49,923 nt of DNA from Bacillota bacterium (GTDB lineage: Bacteria; Bacillota; Clostridia; Oscillospirales; SIG627). Shown piece by piece: positions 24,053 through 32,393 of this stretch (position 1 is the stretch's first letter; every line of letters starts with the position of its first letter). Location: the NCBI GenBank assembly GCA_029006345.1, contig JAQXGK010000006.1:1-49923 (forward strand). Reading direction: 5' to 3'. The notes beneath the pieces were generated by a model. That model was not told the origin of the DNA and did no database searches. It was given only the letters and a program-made list of their open reading frames with translations. A program made the position numbers and the translations under genes.

Positions 24053-25681
24053 ATGGACGAAACGGAAGTAATAGTGAAATACAACGGAGATATTTCCGCC
24101 GTCGCACGGGCAGTCGGCGGAAAAGCGGAAATTCTTAACAGTTCGTACGCCATAGTAACTCTGCCGACGGACAGAATCGAAATGCTGAGGGATTTTCGCG
24201 AGGTGGAATACACAGAACGCGACAAAGTGCTGTATTTTCAGCTCAGGGACGAGCTGGACTCCGCCTGCGTACCGCCCGTAAACTCCGACACCGGGCTCGG
24301 CATCGCAGGGGAAGGCGTGATAGTCGCGATAATAGACTCGGGCATAGACTACACACATCCGGACTTTCGCAATCCCGACGGCAGCACACGCATACTTTAC
24401 ATATGGGATCAGACCGCGCCGTCCGACGGCGCGCAAAAGGGCGCTGTATATACAAAAGATATGATTGACGAGGCTCTTAATTCGGGCGAGCCGTATGCCG
24501 TCGTGCCGAGCCGGGATATATCTGGGCACGGCACCGCCGTAGCGGGCATTGCGGCAGGCAACGGCGCGGCAAGCTCGGGAGCGGAGCGCGGCGTCGCACC
24601 CAAAGCTCAGATAATCGCGGTAAGGCTTGATGAGCGGAGCGGACTCGGCAGTGCGCAGTCGACCGACATAATGCGCGCGCTCAGATTTGTATTCGACCGA
24701 GCGATACAGGAAAACATGCCGCTTTCTGTCAATCTGAGCTACGGAACAAACAACAGTCCGCACGACTCCATGAGCTTATTTGAAAACTTTATAGACGACA
24801 TATCCGGCGAATGGAAGGCCGCCGTTACAGTCGCCGCCGGCAACGAGGGAGACGCAGGGCGCCATTTCAGCACGAAATTAACCGCCGGCGAAGCGTCGGA
24901 CGCGGTATTTTCGCTGTCAGGCTCGGAGGCGTATCTGACGCTGTGGAAAAATTTTGCCGACGATGTGACATTTACGCTGATCTCGCCGTCGGGACAAGCC
25001 GTATTTTCGCTTGCCCGCGGCGGAACCGCCTCGGTATCCCGCGCCGAGGGCGGCGAGGTCAGCGCGCTCTACGGTCTGCCGACAAACTACACCGTGTCGC
25101 AGGAGCTGTTTGTCACATTCCGCGGGATGCAGATAGGCTCTCAGGGGCTGTGGCGGCTTATCATGCATCCGCGCAGCATAGTGGACGGCGAAATTAACAT
25201 ATGGCTGCCGTCAAGCTCCGCCGCCGATTCTGCAAGCGCGTTTCTCGTTCCCGATCCCAACAACACTATAACCAGTCCCGCCACCGCCGGGCGGGTCATA
25301 ACAGTCGCGGCGTACAACTCATCCGTCGGTAACACGGCGCTGTTTTCGGGACGCGGCAGAGAAAACCTGCCCCTCAAGCCGGATATCGCCGCTCCGGGGG
25401 TGAATGTCCTGTCTGCGCGTGCCGGCGGAGGCTACGACCGCTATACCGGCACGAGCTTCGCCGCGCCGTTTGTCACCGGCAGTGCCGCTCTCATGCTGGA
25501 ATGGGGCGTGGTACGCAAAAACGACCCGTTTTTGTACGGGCAAAAGATAAAGGCGTATCTTCGCCGCAGTGCGTCCCGGCGCAGTTTCACGGCCTATCCT
25601 AACAACTCCGAGGGCTACGGCAGGCTGAATTTATGCGGCGCGTTCATAGAGCTGATATCGGAAGGGAGTGATATTCTGTGA
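24053..25681 (+). CDS. Csp-type subtilisin-like germination protease, first copy
   Basis: This 542-residue S8 protease has no signal peptide and starts with a short prodomain (EVIVKYNGDISAVARAVGG ... YTERDKVLYF) of the kind seen in clostridial CspB. The catalytic triad is complete: Asp in AIIDSGIDYTHPDF, His in DISGHGTAVAGIAAG, Ser in GTSFAAPFVTGSA, with the oxyanion Asn in AAGNEG. A large jellyroll-like insert lies between the Asn and Ser blocks, as in CspB. The start at 24053 has GAGAGGA ten bases upstream; the ORF start at 23468 is inside sleC. In germinating Clostridium spores active Csp cleaves pro-SleC; a divergent sleC-like gene fits that role. Confidence 0.8.
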   Translation: MDETEVIVKYNGDISAVARAVGGKAEILNSSYAIVTLPTDRIEMLRDFREVEYTERDKVLYFQLRDELDSACVPPVNSDTGLGIAGEGVIVAIIDSGIDYTHPDFRNPDGSTRILYIWDQTAPSDGAQKGAVYTKDMIDEALNSGEPYAVVPSRDISGHGTAVAGIAAGNGAASSGAERGVAPKAQIIAVRLDERSGLGSAQSTDIMRALRFVFDRAIQENMPLSVNLSYGTNNSPHDSMSLFENFIDDISGEWKAAVTVAAGNEGDAGRHFSTKLTAGEASDAVFSLSGSEAYLTLWKNFADDVTFTLISPSGQAVFSLARGGTASVSRAEGGEVSALYGLPTNYTVSQELFVTFRGMQIGSQGLWRLIMHPRSIVDGEINIWLPSSSAADSASAFLVPDPNNTITSPATAGRVITVAAYNSSVGNTALFSGRGRENLPLKPDIAAPGVNVLSARAGGGYDRYTGTSFAAPFVTGSAALMLEWGVVRKNDPFLYGQKIKAYLRRSASRRSFTAYPNNSEGYGRLNLCGAFIELISEGSDIL

Positions 25682-27381
25682 CAGAGGAGGAAAAAATGCA
25701 GTATGCGGTTTCCCCCTACACCGCAGATTTTGTACTGAGAATCAATCCCTCCACCGAGCGAACTCTCGAGTCGCTTTCGGGTGTGGCGGTCACCAACATT
25801 CTCTCCGGGCGGTACGCCGTATGTTATGTGAAAAACGACATTCTTTCGGACACGATACGGAACGGCGCCACCGACGCGGTAAGCGCCGCCGCAACGGTTC
25901 TCGGCACGCTTGACCGGCGCGACCTCAACTACGCCGGGATCACCGCGGTGCGCTCGGACTCGCTTCTCGGACTGCGGGGGAGCCAAACGATAGTCGGCAT
26001 TATCGACACCGGAATAGACTACACGGCCGCGCCGTTCATACGGGAGGACGGAAGCACAAAAATCATTTCCATTTATGACCAGACGGCCTCCGGGCCGCCG
26101 CCTGCCGGCTTTTATTTCGGGCACGAATACACGCGCGAGGACATAAACCAGGCCCTGAGTTCCGACGACCCTTACACCGTCTTGCCGAGCAGAGACGAGT
26201 CGGGACACGGGACCTTCCTCGCCTCGGTATCCGCAGGGCGCGAGCTCGACGGCTTTTCGGGGGCGGCTCCCGACGCAGAAATAGTCGCCGTCAAGCTAAG
26301 GCGCGCCAAGCCGTATTACCTTACTAACTACATGATACCCGACAGCGCCGAGAACGCCTTCAGCTCGGTTGACATCATGCTCGGTGCGGAATTCATACTC
26401 AACAAGGCGCGCGCCGAGGGCAAGCCGTGCGTAATCTTCATTGGGCTGGGAACAAACCTCGGCAGTCACGACGGCTACTCAATCTTTGAGGAATATCTGA
26501 GCGGCATATCAAGCCAGCGCGGAGTCTGCCTGTGCATTGCGGCAGGCAACGAAACGCGCGCGCGGCACCACGCGCAGGGGCAGATACCCGCCGATCCGGG
26601 CACGGCAATGCTGGACATAAAGGTAGGAACCGAGGGCAGTAATGTATATATGACGCTCTGGAACGAGATATCAGACCGCATTTCCATAGCTGTGCGGAGT
26701 CCCACAGGAGAATTTGTTTCGAAAGTGCCCGCCCGACCGAATCTTACCTATTCATCACGGCTGGTGCTTGAGCGCTCAACCGTCGATATAAGCTACTACT
26801 TCCCCGTCGAGGGTACGGGCAGTCAGCAAACGGTGCTGAGAATACACGACGCAACCGAGGGAATATGGACGGTGACAATGTACGGCGATATTATCCTGAG
26901 CGGCAATTATCAGGCCTGGCTGCCGATAAACGGCTTCGCTCCGCCGGGTCTCGAATTCCTCGCAAGCTCCCCCTACGGCACCGTAACCGTTCCGGCAACC
27001 CTGCCGACCGCAATCTGTACGGGCGCTGTGGACGCAGGCAACGGAAGCCTCTATCCCGACTCCTCCTGGGGTCCCAATCGCAGTAATTTTATAGTTCCCA
27101 CACTGATTGCGCCGGGAGTAGATGTAGCAGGCTACTATCCGTACGGGGAAGGCACCATGAGCGGCACAAGCGTCGCCTGTGCGATAACCGCCGGTGCCGC
27201 CGCGCTTATGCTCGAATGGGGCATAGTACGCAAAAACGACATATCCTTATCAACCTATCAGATCAAGGCATACATGGTACGCGGGTGCCGAAGAAGCGAG
27301 GGACTGACATATCCCAACGTCCGCACGGGCTACGGCGAGCTCGACCTTGCGGAAAGCTTCCGCATTATGAGAAATGTCTGA
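25678..27381 (+). CDS. Csp-type subtilisin-like germination protease, second copy
   Basis: This 567-residue S8 protease is a diverged paralogue of the preceding gene. The triad is again complete: Asp in GIIDTGIDYT, His in DESGHGTFLASVSAG, Ser in GTMSGTSVACAITAG, oxyanion Asn in AAGNET. The C-terminal block MLEWGIVRKND is nearly the same as in its neighbour. The GTG start overlaps the previous stop (GTGA) and has GGGAG upstream; an ATG at 25696 with GAGGAGG close before it is a second possible start. The pair form one operon. In C. difficile CspA and CspC are pseudoproteases; here neither copy shows such loss. Confidence 0.8.
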   Translation: MTEEEKMQYAVSPYTADFVLRINPSTERTLESLSGVAVTNILSGRYAVCYVKNDILSDTIRNGATDAVSAAATVLGTLDRRDLNYAGITAVRSDSLLGLRGSQTIVGIIDTGIDYTAAPFIREDGSTKIISIYDQTASGPPPAGFYFGHEYTREDINQALSSDDPYTVLPSRDESGHGTFLASVSAGRELDGFSGAAPDAEIVAVKLRRAKPYYLTNYMIPDSAENAFSSVDIMLGAEFILNKARAEGKPCVIFIGLGTNLGSHDGYSIFEEYLSGISSQRGVCLCIAAGNETRARHHAQGQIPADPGTAMLDIKVGTEGSNVYMTLWNEISDRISIAVRSPTGEFVSKVPARPNLTYSSRLVLERSTVDISYYFPVEGTGSQQTVLRIHDATEGIWTVTMYGDIILSGNYQAWLPINGFAPPGLEFLASSPYGTVTVPATLPTAICTGAVDAGNGSLYPDSSWGPNRSNFIVPTLIAPGVDVAGYYPYGEGTMSGTSVACAITAGAAALMLEWGIVRKNDISLSTYQIKAYMVRGCRRSEGLTYPNVRTGYGELDLAESFRIMRNV

Positions 27382-27390
27382 CCGACAATA

Positions 27391-27419
27391 TTGAATTTGC
27401 CGGTTTCACGGTGTATAAT
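27391..27419 (+). promoter_or_regulatory. Sigma-A promoter for the aminotransferase gene
   Basis: TTGAAT and a perfect TATAAT are separated by 17 bases. It starts 10 bases after the protease stop codon and about 30 bases before the aminotransferase start. Confidence 0.75.
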
Positions 27420-27453
27420 AGGTAAAAACCAATTTCCGAAAGGACATAATATA

Positions 27454-28611
27454 ATGCCGGAATTATCAAAGAGAACACGGGGCTTTACGGACTCCGTCAT
27501 CCGCCGAATGACGCGCATATCCAATCAATACGGAGCCGTCAATCTCTCCCAGGGTTTTCCGGATTTTGACCCGCCCGCAGAGCTGACCGCAAAGCTGCGT
27601 GAAACAGCGGCGGCAGGGCCTCATCAATACGCGACGACCTGGGGAGCGGAAAACTTCAGGCAGGCGCTTGCCGAAAAACAGGCCAAATTTATGAACATTC
27701 CCGTAAGCGCCGACGACATCGTCGTCACCTGCGGCTCGACCGAAGCCATGATGGCAGCCATGATGTCCGTAACCGACCCGGGAGACAAGGTGGTAGTTTT
27801 TTCGCCGTTTTACGAAAATTACGGCGCCGACACCATTCTCTGCGGAGCCAAGCCGGTGTTTGTGCCGCTCAAGCCGCCGCACTTCGACTTTGACCCCGAG
27901 GTGCTGGAGGACGCATTCCGCCTGCACCCGAAGGCTCTGATACTCTGCAACCCGTCAAACCCGTGCGGCAAGGTATTCTCACGCCAAGAGCTTGAAACGA
28001 TTGCTTTTCTCGCAAAGAAATACGACTCCTTCGTCATAACCGACGAGGTTTACGAGCATATAGTCTTCGCGCCTCACCGCCACACATACATCGCCTCTCT
28101 TGACGGTATGCGCGAGCGCACTATCAGCGTAAGCTCGCTTTCCAAGACATACTCGGTTACCGGCTGGCGGCTGGGATATGTCATCGCTCCGCCGGAGGTT
28201 ATCGACACCGCGCGCAAGGTCCATGATTTTCTGACGGTGGGCGCGGCAAGCATATTGCAGGAGGCTGCGGTTACGGCGCTTAGATTCCCCGACTCGTACT
28301 ACGACAGTCTGACGCGGCTATATACCGAAAAGCGGGACTTCTTTCTCTCGGGGCTCGATTCGCTCGGGCTGACCCACACCGTTCCCGAGGGCGCATACTA
28401 TGTAATGCTCGACATCTCGCAATACGGCTACGAGAGCGATCTCGAATTCTGCGAGGAGCTCGCACGCACGGTAGGAGTAGGCGCGGTGCCCGGCTCGAGC
28501 TTCTTCCGTGAAAACGAAAACCGATACATACGTTTTCATTTCGCCAAAAAGCGCGAGACACTTGAAGAGGCGCTCAACCGACTCGAAAACATCAAAAAAA
28601 TAGCAAAATAA
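27454..28611 (+). CDS. PLP-dependent class I/II aminotransferase
   Basis: The 385-residue protein is a fold-type I aminotransferase (AspC/PatA-like). It has NLSQGFPDFDPP near the N-terminus, NPSNPCGKVF, the DEVYEHIVF acidic site that contacts the PLP ring nitrogen, and SLSKTYSVTGWRLGY, whose lysine forms the Schiff base. The final RFHFAKKRETLEEAL holds the substrate-carboxylate arginine. The start at 27454 has AAAGGA nine bases upstream, and the ORF start at 27391 is inside the promoter. The amino-acid specificity cannot be set by reading; aspartate, aromatic or methionine-related substrates are all possible. Confidence 0.85.
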   Translation: MPELSKRTRGFTDSVIRRMTRISNQYGAVNLSQGFPDFDPPAELTAKLRETAAAGPHQYATTWGAENFRQALAEKQAKFMNIPVSADDIVVTCGSTEAMMAAMMSVTDPGDKVVVFSPFYENYGADTILCGAKPVFVPLKPPHFDFDPEVLEDAFRLHPKALILCNPSNPCGKVFSRQELETIAFLAKKYDSFVITDEVYEHIVFAPHRHTYIASLDGMRERTISVSSLSKTYSVTGWRLGYVIAPPEVIDTARKVHDFLTVGAASILQEAAVTALRFPDSYYDSLTRLYTEKRDFFLSGLDSLGLTHTVPEGAYYVMLDISQYGYESDLEFCEELARTVGVGAVPGSSFFRENENRYIRFHFAKKRETLEEALNRLENIKKIAK

Positions 28612-28631
28612 GAAAATTTCAGTCAAAGACG

Positions 28632-28668
28632 AAAAAAAGAGGCAGTTTGAAAAAACTGCCTCTTTTTA
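28632..28668. terminator. Bidirectional terminator
   Basis: AAAAGAGGCAGTTT and AAACTGCCTCTTTTT form a perfect stem with a very short loop between the convergent aminotransferase and oxidoreductase genes. Confidence 0.9.
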
Positions 28669-28696
28669 TAATCTTACAAATCGCAAAGCGTGAGAA

Positions 28697-29740
28697 TTAC
28701 TTAACCTCGATAACTCTCTTCTCCTCGCCGGAACGGTAAGCCGCCTCGACTACCTTCTGAACCCATACCGCATCGGTCATGGGGACATTTATCTTTGTGC
28801 CGTTGAGTATGGAATCGGAGAACGACTCTATCTCGCGGGTGTAGGGGTTTCCGAGCTCCACATCAAGCTCAAGCGGCTTGACCTCGTTGCGCGTCTGGTT
28901 TGCATCGTAGCCCTCTGCGTCCGAGATAACTACCTCAACCTTGCCGCCGTCCACCTGACCTATGGTGCCTTCGGCGAGAATTGAGCCCTTTGTGCCGTAA
29001 ATCTCAAGGCGGCACTTAGCGGCGGCGTCGGGAATATTGAAGTGTGAATCAACATAAGCGGTAGCGCCGTTGGACAGCTTCAGAAGGATGTTTGAAGAGT
29101 CGTCAACATCGTACTTGAAGGACTTTGTCTCATTAAATCCGACTACCTCAGTGGTCTTGGCGCCGGTGATGTACTCTATCAAATCGATGCAGTGAACGCC
29201 CATATCTATCAGCGCGCCGCCTCCCGAAAGCTCCTTCTTCTGACGCCATGCTCCGGGAATTTCGGGATACCAGCAGGTCAGCTGACCGCGGCAGGAAACT
29301 ATCTGTCCCAGCTTGCCTTCCTCAACTATCTTCTTCATGGCCATATTATAGGCATTGTAGCGCATAACAAATCCGGTTGCGGTAAGGACATTTGCCTTGT
29401 TGCAAGCCTCGACCAACTCGTTGCACTCCTCTATCGACTTAGCGATGGGCTTCTCAACGAGAATATGCTTGCCTGCCTTTGCTGCCGCCAGCACCTGATC
29501 CTTGTGATAAATAACCGGAGAAGCTATGTAAACAGCCTCGACCTCCGGATCGTTTACAAGATCCTCGGTATTGTCGTACGCGCGCTTAGCATTATACTTA
29601 GCGCGGAACTTTTCGGCAAGCTCCATATTGATCTCCATTACCGCCACAAGCTCTGCATTGTCTGCAAGCATCATGCCGGGAATAGTTCTTCTGTCGGCGA
29701 TTCCGCCTGCGCCGAGGACGCCCCACTTTACTTTTTTCAT
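28697..29740 (-). CDS. Gfo/Idh/MocA-family oxidoreductase
   Basis: This 347-residue enzyme has an N-terminal NAD(P)-binding domain (KWGVLGAGGIADRRTIPGM) and the family signature HILVEKPIAKSIEECNELV, whose EKP lysine is catalytic. The C-terminal domain has GGGALIDMGVHCIDLIEYITG with the substrate-site Asp and His. Members oxidise or reduce sugars, inositols or related polyols. There is no sugar operon around it to indicate the substrate. It has its own promoter and shares a terminator with the gene opposite, so it is probably monocistronic. Confidence 0.88.
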   Translation of the reverse strand: MKKVKWGVLGAGGIADRRTIPGMMLADNAELVAVMEINMELAEKFRAKYNAKRAYDNTEDLVNDPEVEAVYIASPVIYHKDQVLAAAKAGKHILVEKPIAKSIEECNELVEACNKANVLTATGFVMRYNAYNMAMKKIVEEGKLGQIVSCRGQLTCWYPEIPGAWRQKKELSGGGALIDMGVHCIDLIEYITGAKTTEVVGFNETKSFKYDVDDSSNILLKLSNGATAYVDSHFNIPDAAAKCRLEIYGTKGSILAEGTIGQVDGGKVEVVISDAEGYDANQTRNEVKPLELDVELGNPYTREIESFSDSILNGTKINVPMTDAVWVQKVVEAAYRSGEEKRVIEVK

Positions 29741-29779
29741 TATGAATAATTCCTTTCAGAAATTTTTATTTCATCCTGT

Positions 29780-29808
29780 ATTCTACCCTGTAACTCAGCG
29801 TTTGTCAA
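29780..29808 (-). promoter_or_regulatory. Sigma-A promoter for the oxidoreductase gene
   Basis: On the minus strand a perfect TTGACA and TAGAAT are separated by 17 bases, about 35 bases before the start codon. Confidence 0.75.
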
Positions 29809-29868
29809 TAGAACAAAGCCTGACGCGCAAACAGCTGTGCGGCAAAAATAAAAAAATTCAAAAAACAC

Positions 29869-29897
29869 TTGACAAACAAATTTTGCGCGCATATAAT
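29869..29897 (+). promoter_or_regulatory. Sigma-A promoter of the T-box/trpB transcript
   Basis: A perfect TTGACA and a perfect TATAAT are separated by 17 bases. Transcription would begin near 29904, at the 5' edge of the T-box leader. Confidence 0.88.
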
Positions 29898-29903
29898 TTC
29901 AGC

Positions 29904-30192
29904 ATAAACCGTTGATTCGGAGTAGTACGGAGCTAACCGATATGTTCAAAGAGAGCCGCAGGCGGTGAGATTGCGGTACAGAGGCGTTCCCGAATGGACC
30001 GATGAGGGCAAACCGAAAGGATTTTTCCTATTAGGAGAGACGGGACGAGACTCCCCGTTACCAAGTGTCTTCGCATGAAGTGTGCGAGTTGAGTGGATTG
30101 CCCGTATATTGGGCATCAAGCCGGGTGGCACCGCAGGAGTTTAACTCTTGTCCCTGCATGATAAGCATGGGATGGGAGTTTTTTTGTGCTCT
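29904..30192 (+). promoter_or_regulatory. T-box leader with Trp specifier codon
   Basis: The leader has the T-box core GGGTGGCACCGC (30123-30134) followed by a terminator. Stem I features are visible: an AGTA motif near its 5' side, GAGAGCCGCAGGCGGTGA in the distal part, and TGG at 29995-29997 on the 3' side in CGAATGGACC. TGG is the only tryptophan codon, and the base after it is a purine, as is usual. The T-box bulge reads TGGC, so its last base would pair with a G discriminator, which bacterial tRNA-Trp carries. Uncharged tRNA-Trp would favour the antiterminator and expression of the downstream trpB2 gene. Confidence 0.92.
30143..30186 (+). terminator. T-box regulated terminator
   Basis: AACTC plus TCCCTGCATG pairs with GCATGGGA plus GGGAGTT and is followed by seven T. 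Its left arm overlaps the sequence just downstream of the T-box core, so formation competes with the antiterminator. Confidence 0.85.
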
Positions 30193-30233
30193 TATCCCTC
30201 CACAACCGATTTTTTTGAAGGGAGAAAAAGAAA

Positions 30234-31619
30234 ATGTCAAAAGAGATGCCTTACAAAATTTATCTGTCGGAGGATGAAATTCCGAAATATTGGTACAATG
30301 TGCGCGCCGACATGAAGACCGACCACAGTCCGATGCTTCATCCGGGTACGCTCAAACCCATGACGGTCGACGATATGACGCCTATTTTCTGCACCGAGCT
30401 GGCGCGCCAGGAGCTTAACGCGACCGACCGCTTTATTCCGATACCCGAGGAGGTACGCAATTTCTACAAAATGTACCGTCCTTCTCCGGTCGTAAGAGCC
30501 TATTTCCTTGAAAAGGCGCTCGGAACACCGGCAAAAATATTCTACAAATACGAGGGCGGAAACACAAGCGGAAGCCACAAGCTCAATTCCGCTATCGCAC
30601 AGGCATATTACGCAAAGGAGCAGGGCTTAAAGGGTGTAACCACCGAGACCGGCGCAGGTCAGTGGGGCACGGCGCTTTCAATGGCGTGCGGCTACTTCGG
30701 GCTCGACTGCAAGGTATTCATGGTTAAATGCTCGGCAGAGCAGAAGCCCTACCGTAAGGCGGTAATGGAAACCTACGGAGCTACTGTAGTTCCTTCTCCT
30801 TCCGACACCACCGAGGTAGGCAGAAAAATCCTCGCAGAATTTCCGGGCAGCACCGGCAGTCTCGGCACGGCAATTTCCGAAGCAGTCGAAAAGGCGGTCT
30901 CCTCCGACGGCTACCGCTATGTTCTCGGAAGCGTATTAAACCAGGTAATACTCCATCAGACCATTATCGGTCAGGAAGCCAAAGCGGCGCTTGAAAAGGT
31001 AGATATTTACCCCGACATAGTTATCGGCTGCGCCGGAGGCGGCTCCAATCTCGGCGGTCTTATGGCGCCTTTTATGGCAGACAAGCTGGCAGGAAAGAAA
31101 GCGCCGCACTTCATCGCGGTTGAGCCTGCCTCCTGCCCGTCGTTGACGCGCGGCCGCTTCGCTTATGACTTCTGCGACACCGGAAAGGTCACTCCGCTTG
31201 CAAAGATGTACACTCTCGGCTCCGGATTTATTCCCTCTCCGAGCCACGCCGGCGGTCTGAGATATCACGGTATGAGCCCGATCCTCTCCGAGCTTTATCA
31301 CGACGGTTGTCTGGATGAAGCGAGAGCGGTGGAGCAGACGCAGGTATTTGAAGCGGCAGAGCTTTTCGCAAGGGTCGAGGGTCTTCTTCCCGCACCCGAG
31401 TCCTCACACGCGATAAGAGTAGCGATAGACGAGGCGCTCAAGTGCAAGGAGACCGGCGAAGAGAAGAGCATTCTGTTCGGTCTTACAGGTACAGGCTACT
31501 TTGACCTCGCGGCATACACGGCCTACAACAACGGCACAATGACCGACTATATCCCGAGCGACGAGGATTTGGAGCGCGGATTCGCATGCATTCCCAAGCT
31601 CCCGGGCATTCAGGACTGA
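30234..31619 (+). CDS. trpB: Tryptophan synthase beta chain, TrpB2 type
   Basis: This 461-residue PLP enzyme joins indole and serine to give tryptophan. The length and N-terminus (MPYKIYLSEDEIPKYWYNVRAD) match the TrpB2 class rather than the roughly 400-residue TrpB1. The PLP lysine lies in NTSGSHKLNSA, the Glu that activates indole is in TETGAGQWG, and the phosphate loop is GCAGGGSNLGG. No trpA or other trp gene is adjacent. A lone TrpB2 under a tryptophan T-box suggests salvage of free indole made by other gut microbes. GAAGGGAG lies nine bases before the ATG. Confidence 0.93.
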   Translation: MSKEMPYKIYLSEDEIPKYWYNVRADMKTDHSPMLHPGTLKPMTVDDMTPIFCTELARQELNATDRFIPIPEEVRNFYKMYRPSPVVRAYFLEKALGTPAKIFYKYEGGNTSGSHKLNSAIAQAYYAKEQGLKGVTTETGAGQWGTALSMACGYFGLDCKVFMVKCSAEQKPYRKAVMETYGATVVPSPSDTTEVGRKILAEFPGSTGSLGTAISEAVEKAVSSDGYRYVLGSVLNQVILHQTIIGQEAKAALEKVDIYPDIVIGCAGGGSNLGGLMAPFMADKLAGKKAPHFIAVEPASCPSLTRGRFAYDFCDTGKVTPLAKMYTLGSGFIPSPSHAGGLRYHGMSPILSELYHDGCLDEARAVEQTQVFEAAELFARVEGLLPAPESSHAIRVAIDEALKCKETGEEKSILFGLTGTGYFDLAAYTAYNNGTMTDYIPSDEDLERGFACIPKLPGIQD

Positions 31620-31701
31620 GAAAGTTTTCTGTTTTAGGTTTCTTTTTTTCCGAATTCTGATATAATATGCTTGTATTTTACGGAAAGAGGGGCAAGAATG
31701 A

Positions 31702-32280
31702 GTGTTTGAAGCCATAACCCGACTCGATTTCGCAATTTTGGACTGGATACAAAGCAATATTAAATGCGCTTTTCTCGATGTGCTGGCCTCCTGCTGGCGT
31801 TTTTTCGGAGAAGCGGGAATCTTCTGGATAGCGATTGCAATAGGGCTTATGATCACCAAAAAATACCGTAAGCTCGGCGTGACGCTAGCGCTGTCCTTTG
31901 CGATAGGCGCCCTGACGGTCAATCTCGGCCTGAAGCCGCTTGTCGGCAGAGTACGGCCGTATGACATCAACACCGGTATCAATGTGCTGATACCCCATCT
32001 TTCAGACTACTCATTTCCGTCGGGGCACACGCTGATATGCGCGGAGGCGGCGGCGGTGCTGTGGCACTTCGACAGAAGATTCGGAATTCCGGCGGCAATA
32101 TGCGCCGTGATAATGGCATTTTCGCGGGTTTATCTATATGTCCATTATCCGTCCGACGTATTGGTCGGGCTGATACTCGGCGCAGTCAACGGCATAATTG
32201 CCATATCGGCCGTCAACGCGATTTGGAAAAGGCGCGGCTTTTTCACAAAAACAAATCAGGACTTATCAAACGGCAACTGA
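31702..32280 (+). CDS. PAP2-family membrane phosphatase
   Basis: This 192-residue membrane protein has about five hydrophobic segments and the three PAP2 motifs: KPLVGRVRP, PSGH (in FPSGHTLICAEA) and SRVYLYVHYPSDVLVG. Family members remove phosphate from lipid phosphates such as undecaprenyl pyrophosphate or phosphatidylglycerol phosphate; the substrate here is unknown. The start is a GTG at 31702 with GAGGGG nine bases upstream. A TATAAT about 30 bases upstream may be its -10 box, but no good -35 box was seen. Confidence 0.88.
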   Translation: MFEAITRLDFAILDWIQSNIKCAFLDVLASCWRFFGEAGIFWIAIAIGLMITKKYRKLGVTLALSFAIGALTVNLGLKPLVGRVRPYDINTGINVLIPHLSDYSFPSGHTLICAEAAAVLWHFDRRFGIPAAICAVIMAFSRVYLYVHYPSDVLVGLILGAVNGIIAISAVNAIWKRRGFFTKTNQDLSNGN

Positions 32281-32295
32281 ACAGATTTTACAGAC

Positions 32296-32340
32296 AAAAA
32301 ACAATAAGCAGAAGCCACTGCGCTGCTTATTGTTTTTTTT
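32296..32340 (+). terminator. Rho-independent terminator after the PAP2 gene
   Basis: AACAATAAGCAG pairs with CTGCTTATTGTT across an 11-base loop, followed by eight T. Its T-run overlaps the -35 box of the next promoter. Confidence 0.88.
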
Positions 32341-32358
32341 ATTCTGATATTGTATAAT
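32330..32358 (+). promoter_or_regulatory. Probable sigma-A promoter for the LD-carboxypeptidase
   Basis: TTGTTT and a perfect TATAAT are separated by 17 bases, about 35 bases before the start codon. The overlap with the preceding terminator is compact but workable. Confidence 0.6.
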
Positions 32359-32393
32359 AAAAATGGGATAATATTAACAAGGAAGAAACTCTC

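Noticed and set aside
24029-24763. 244-codon minus-strand ORF
   Set aside because: Opposite the first Csp-type protease, which has a full catalytic triad.
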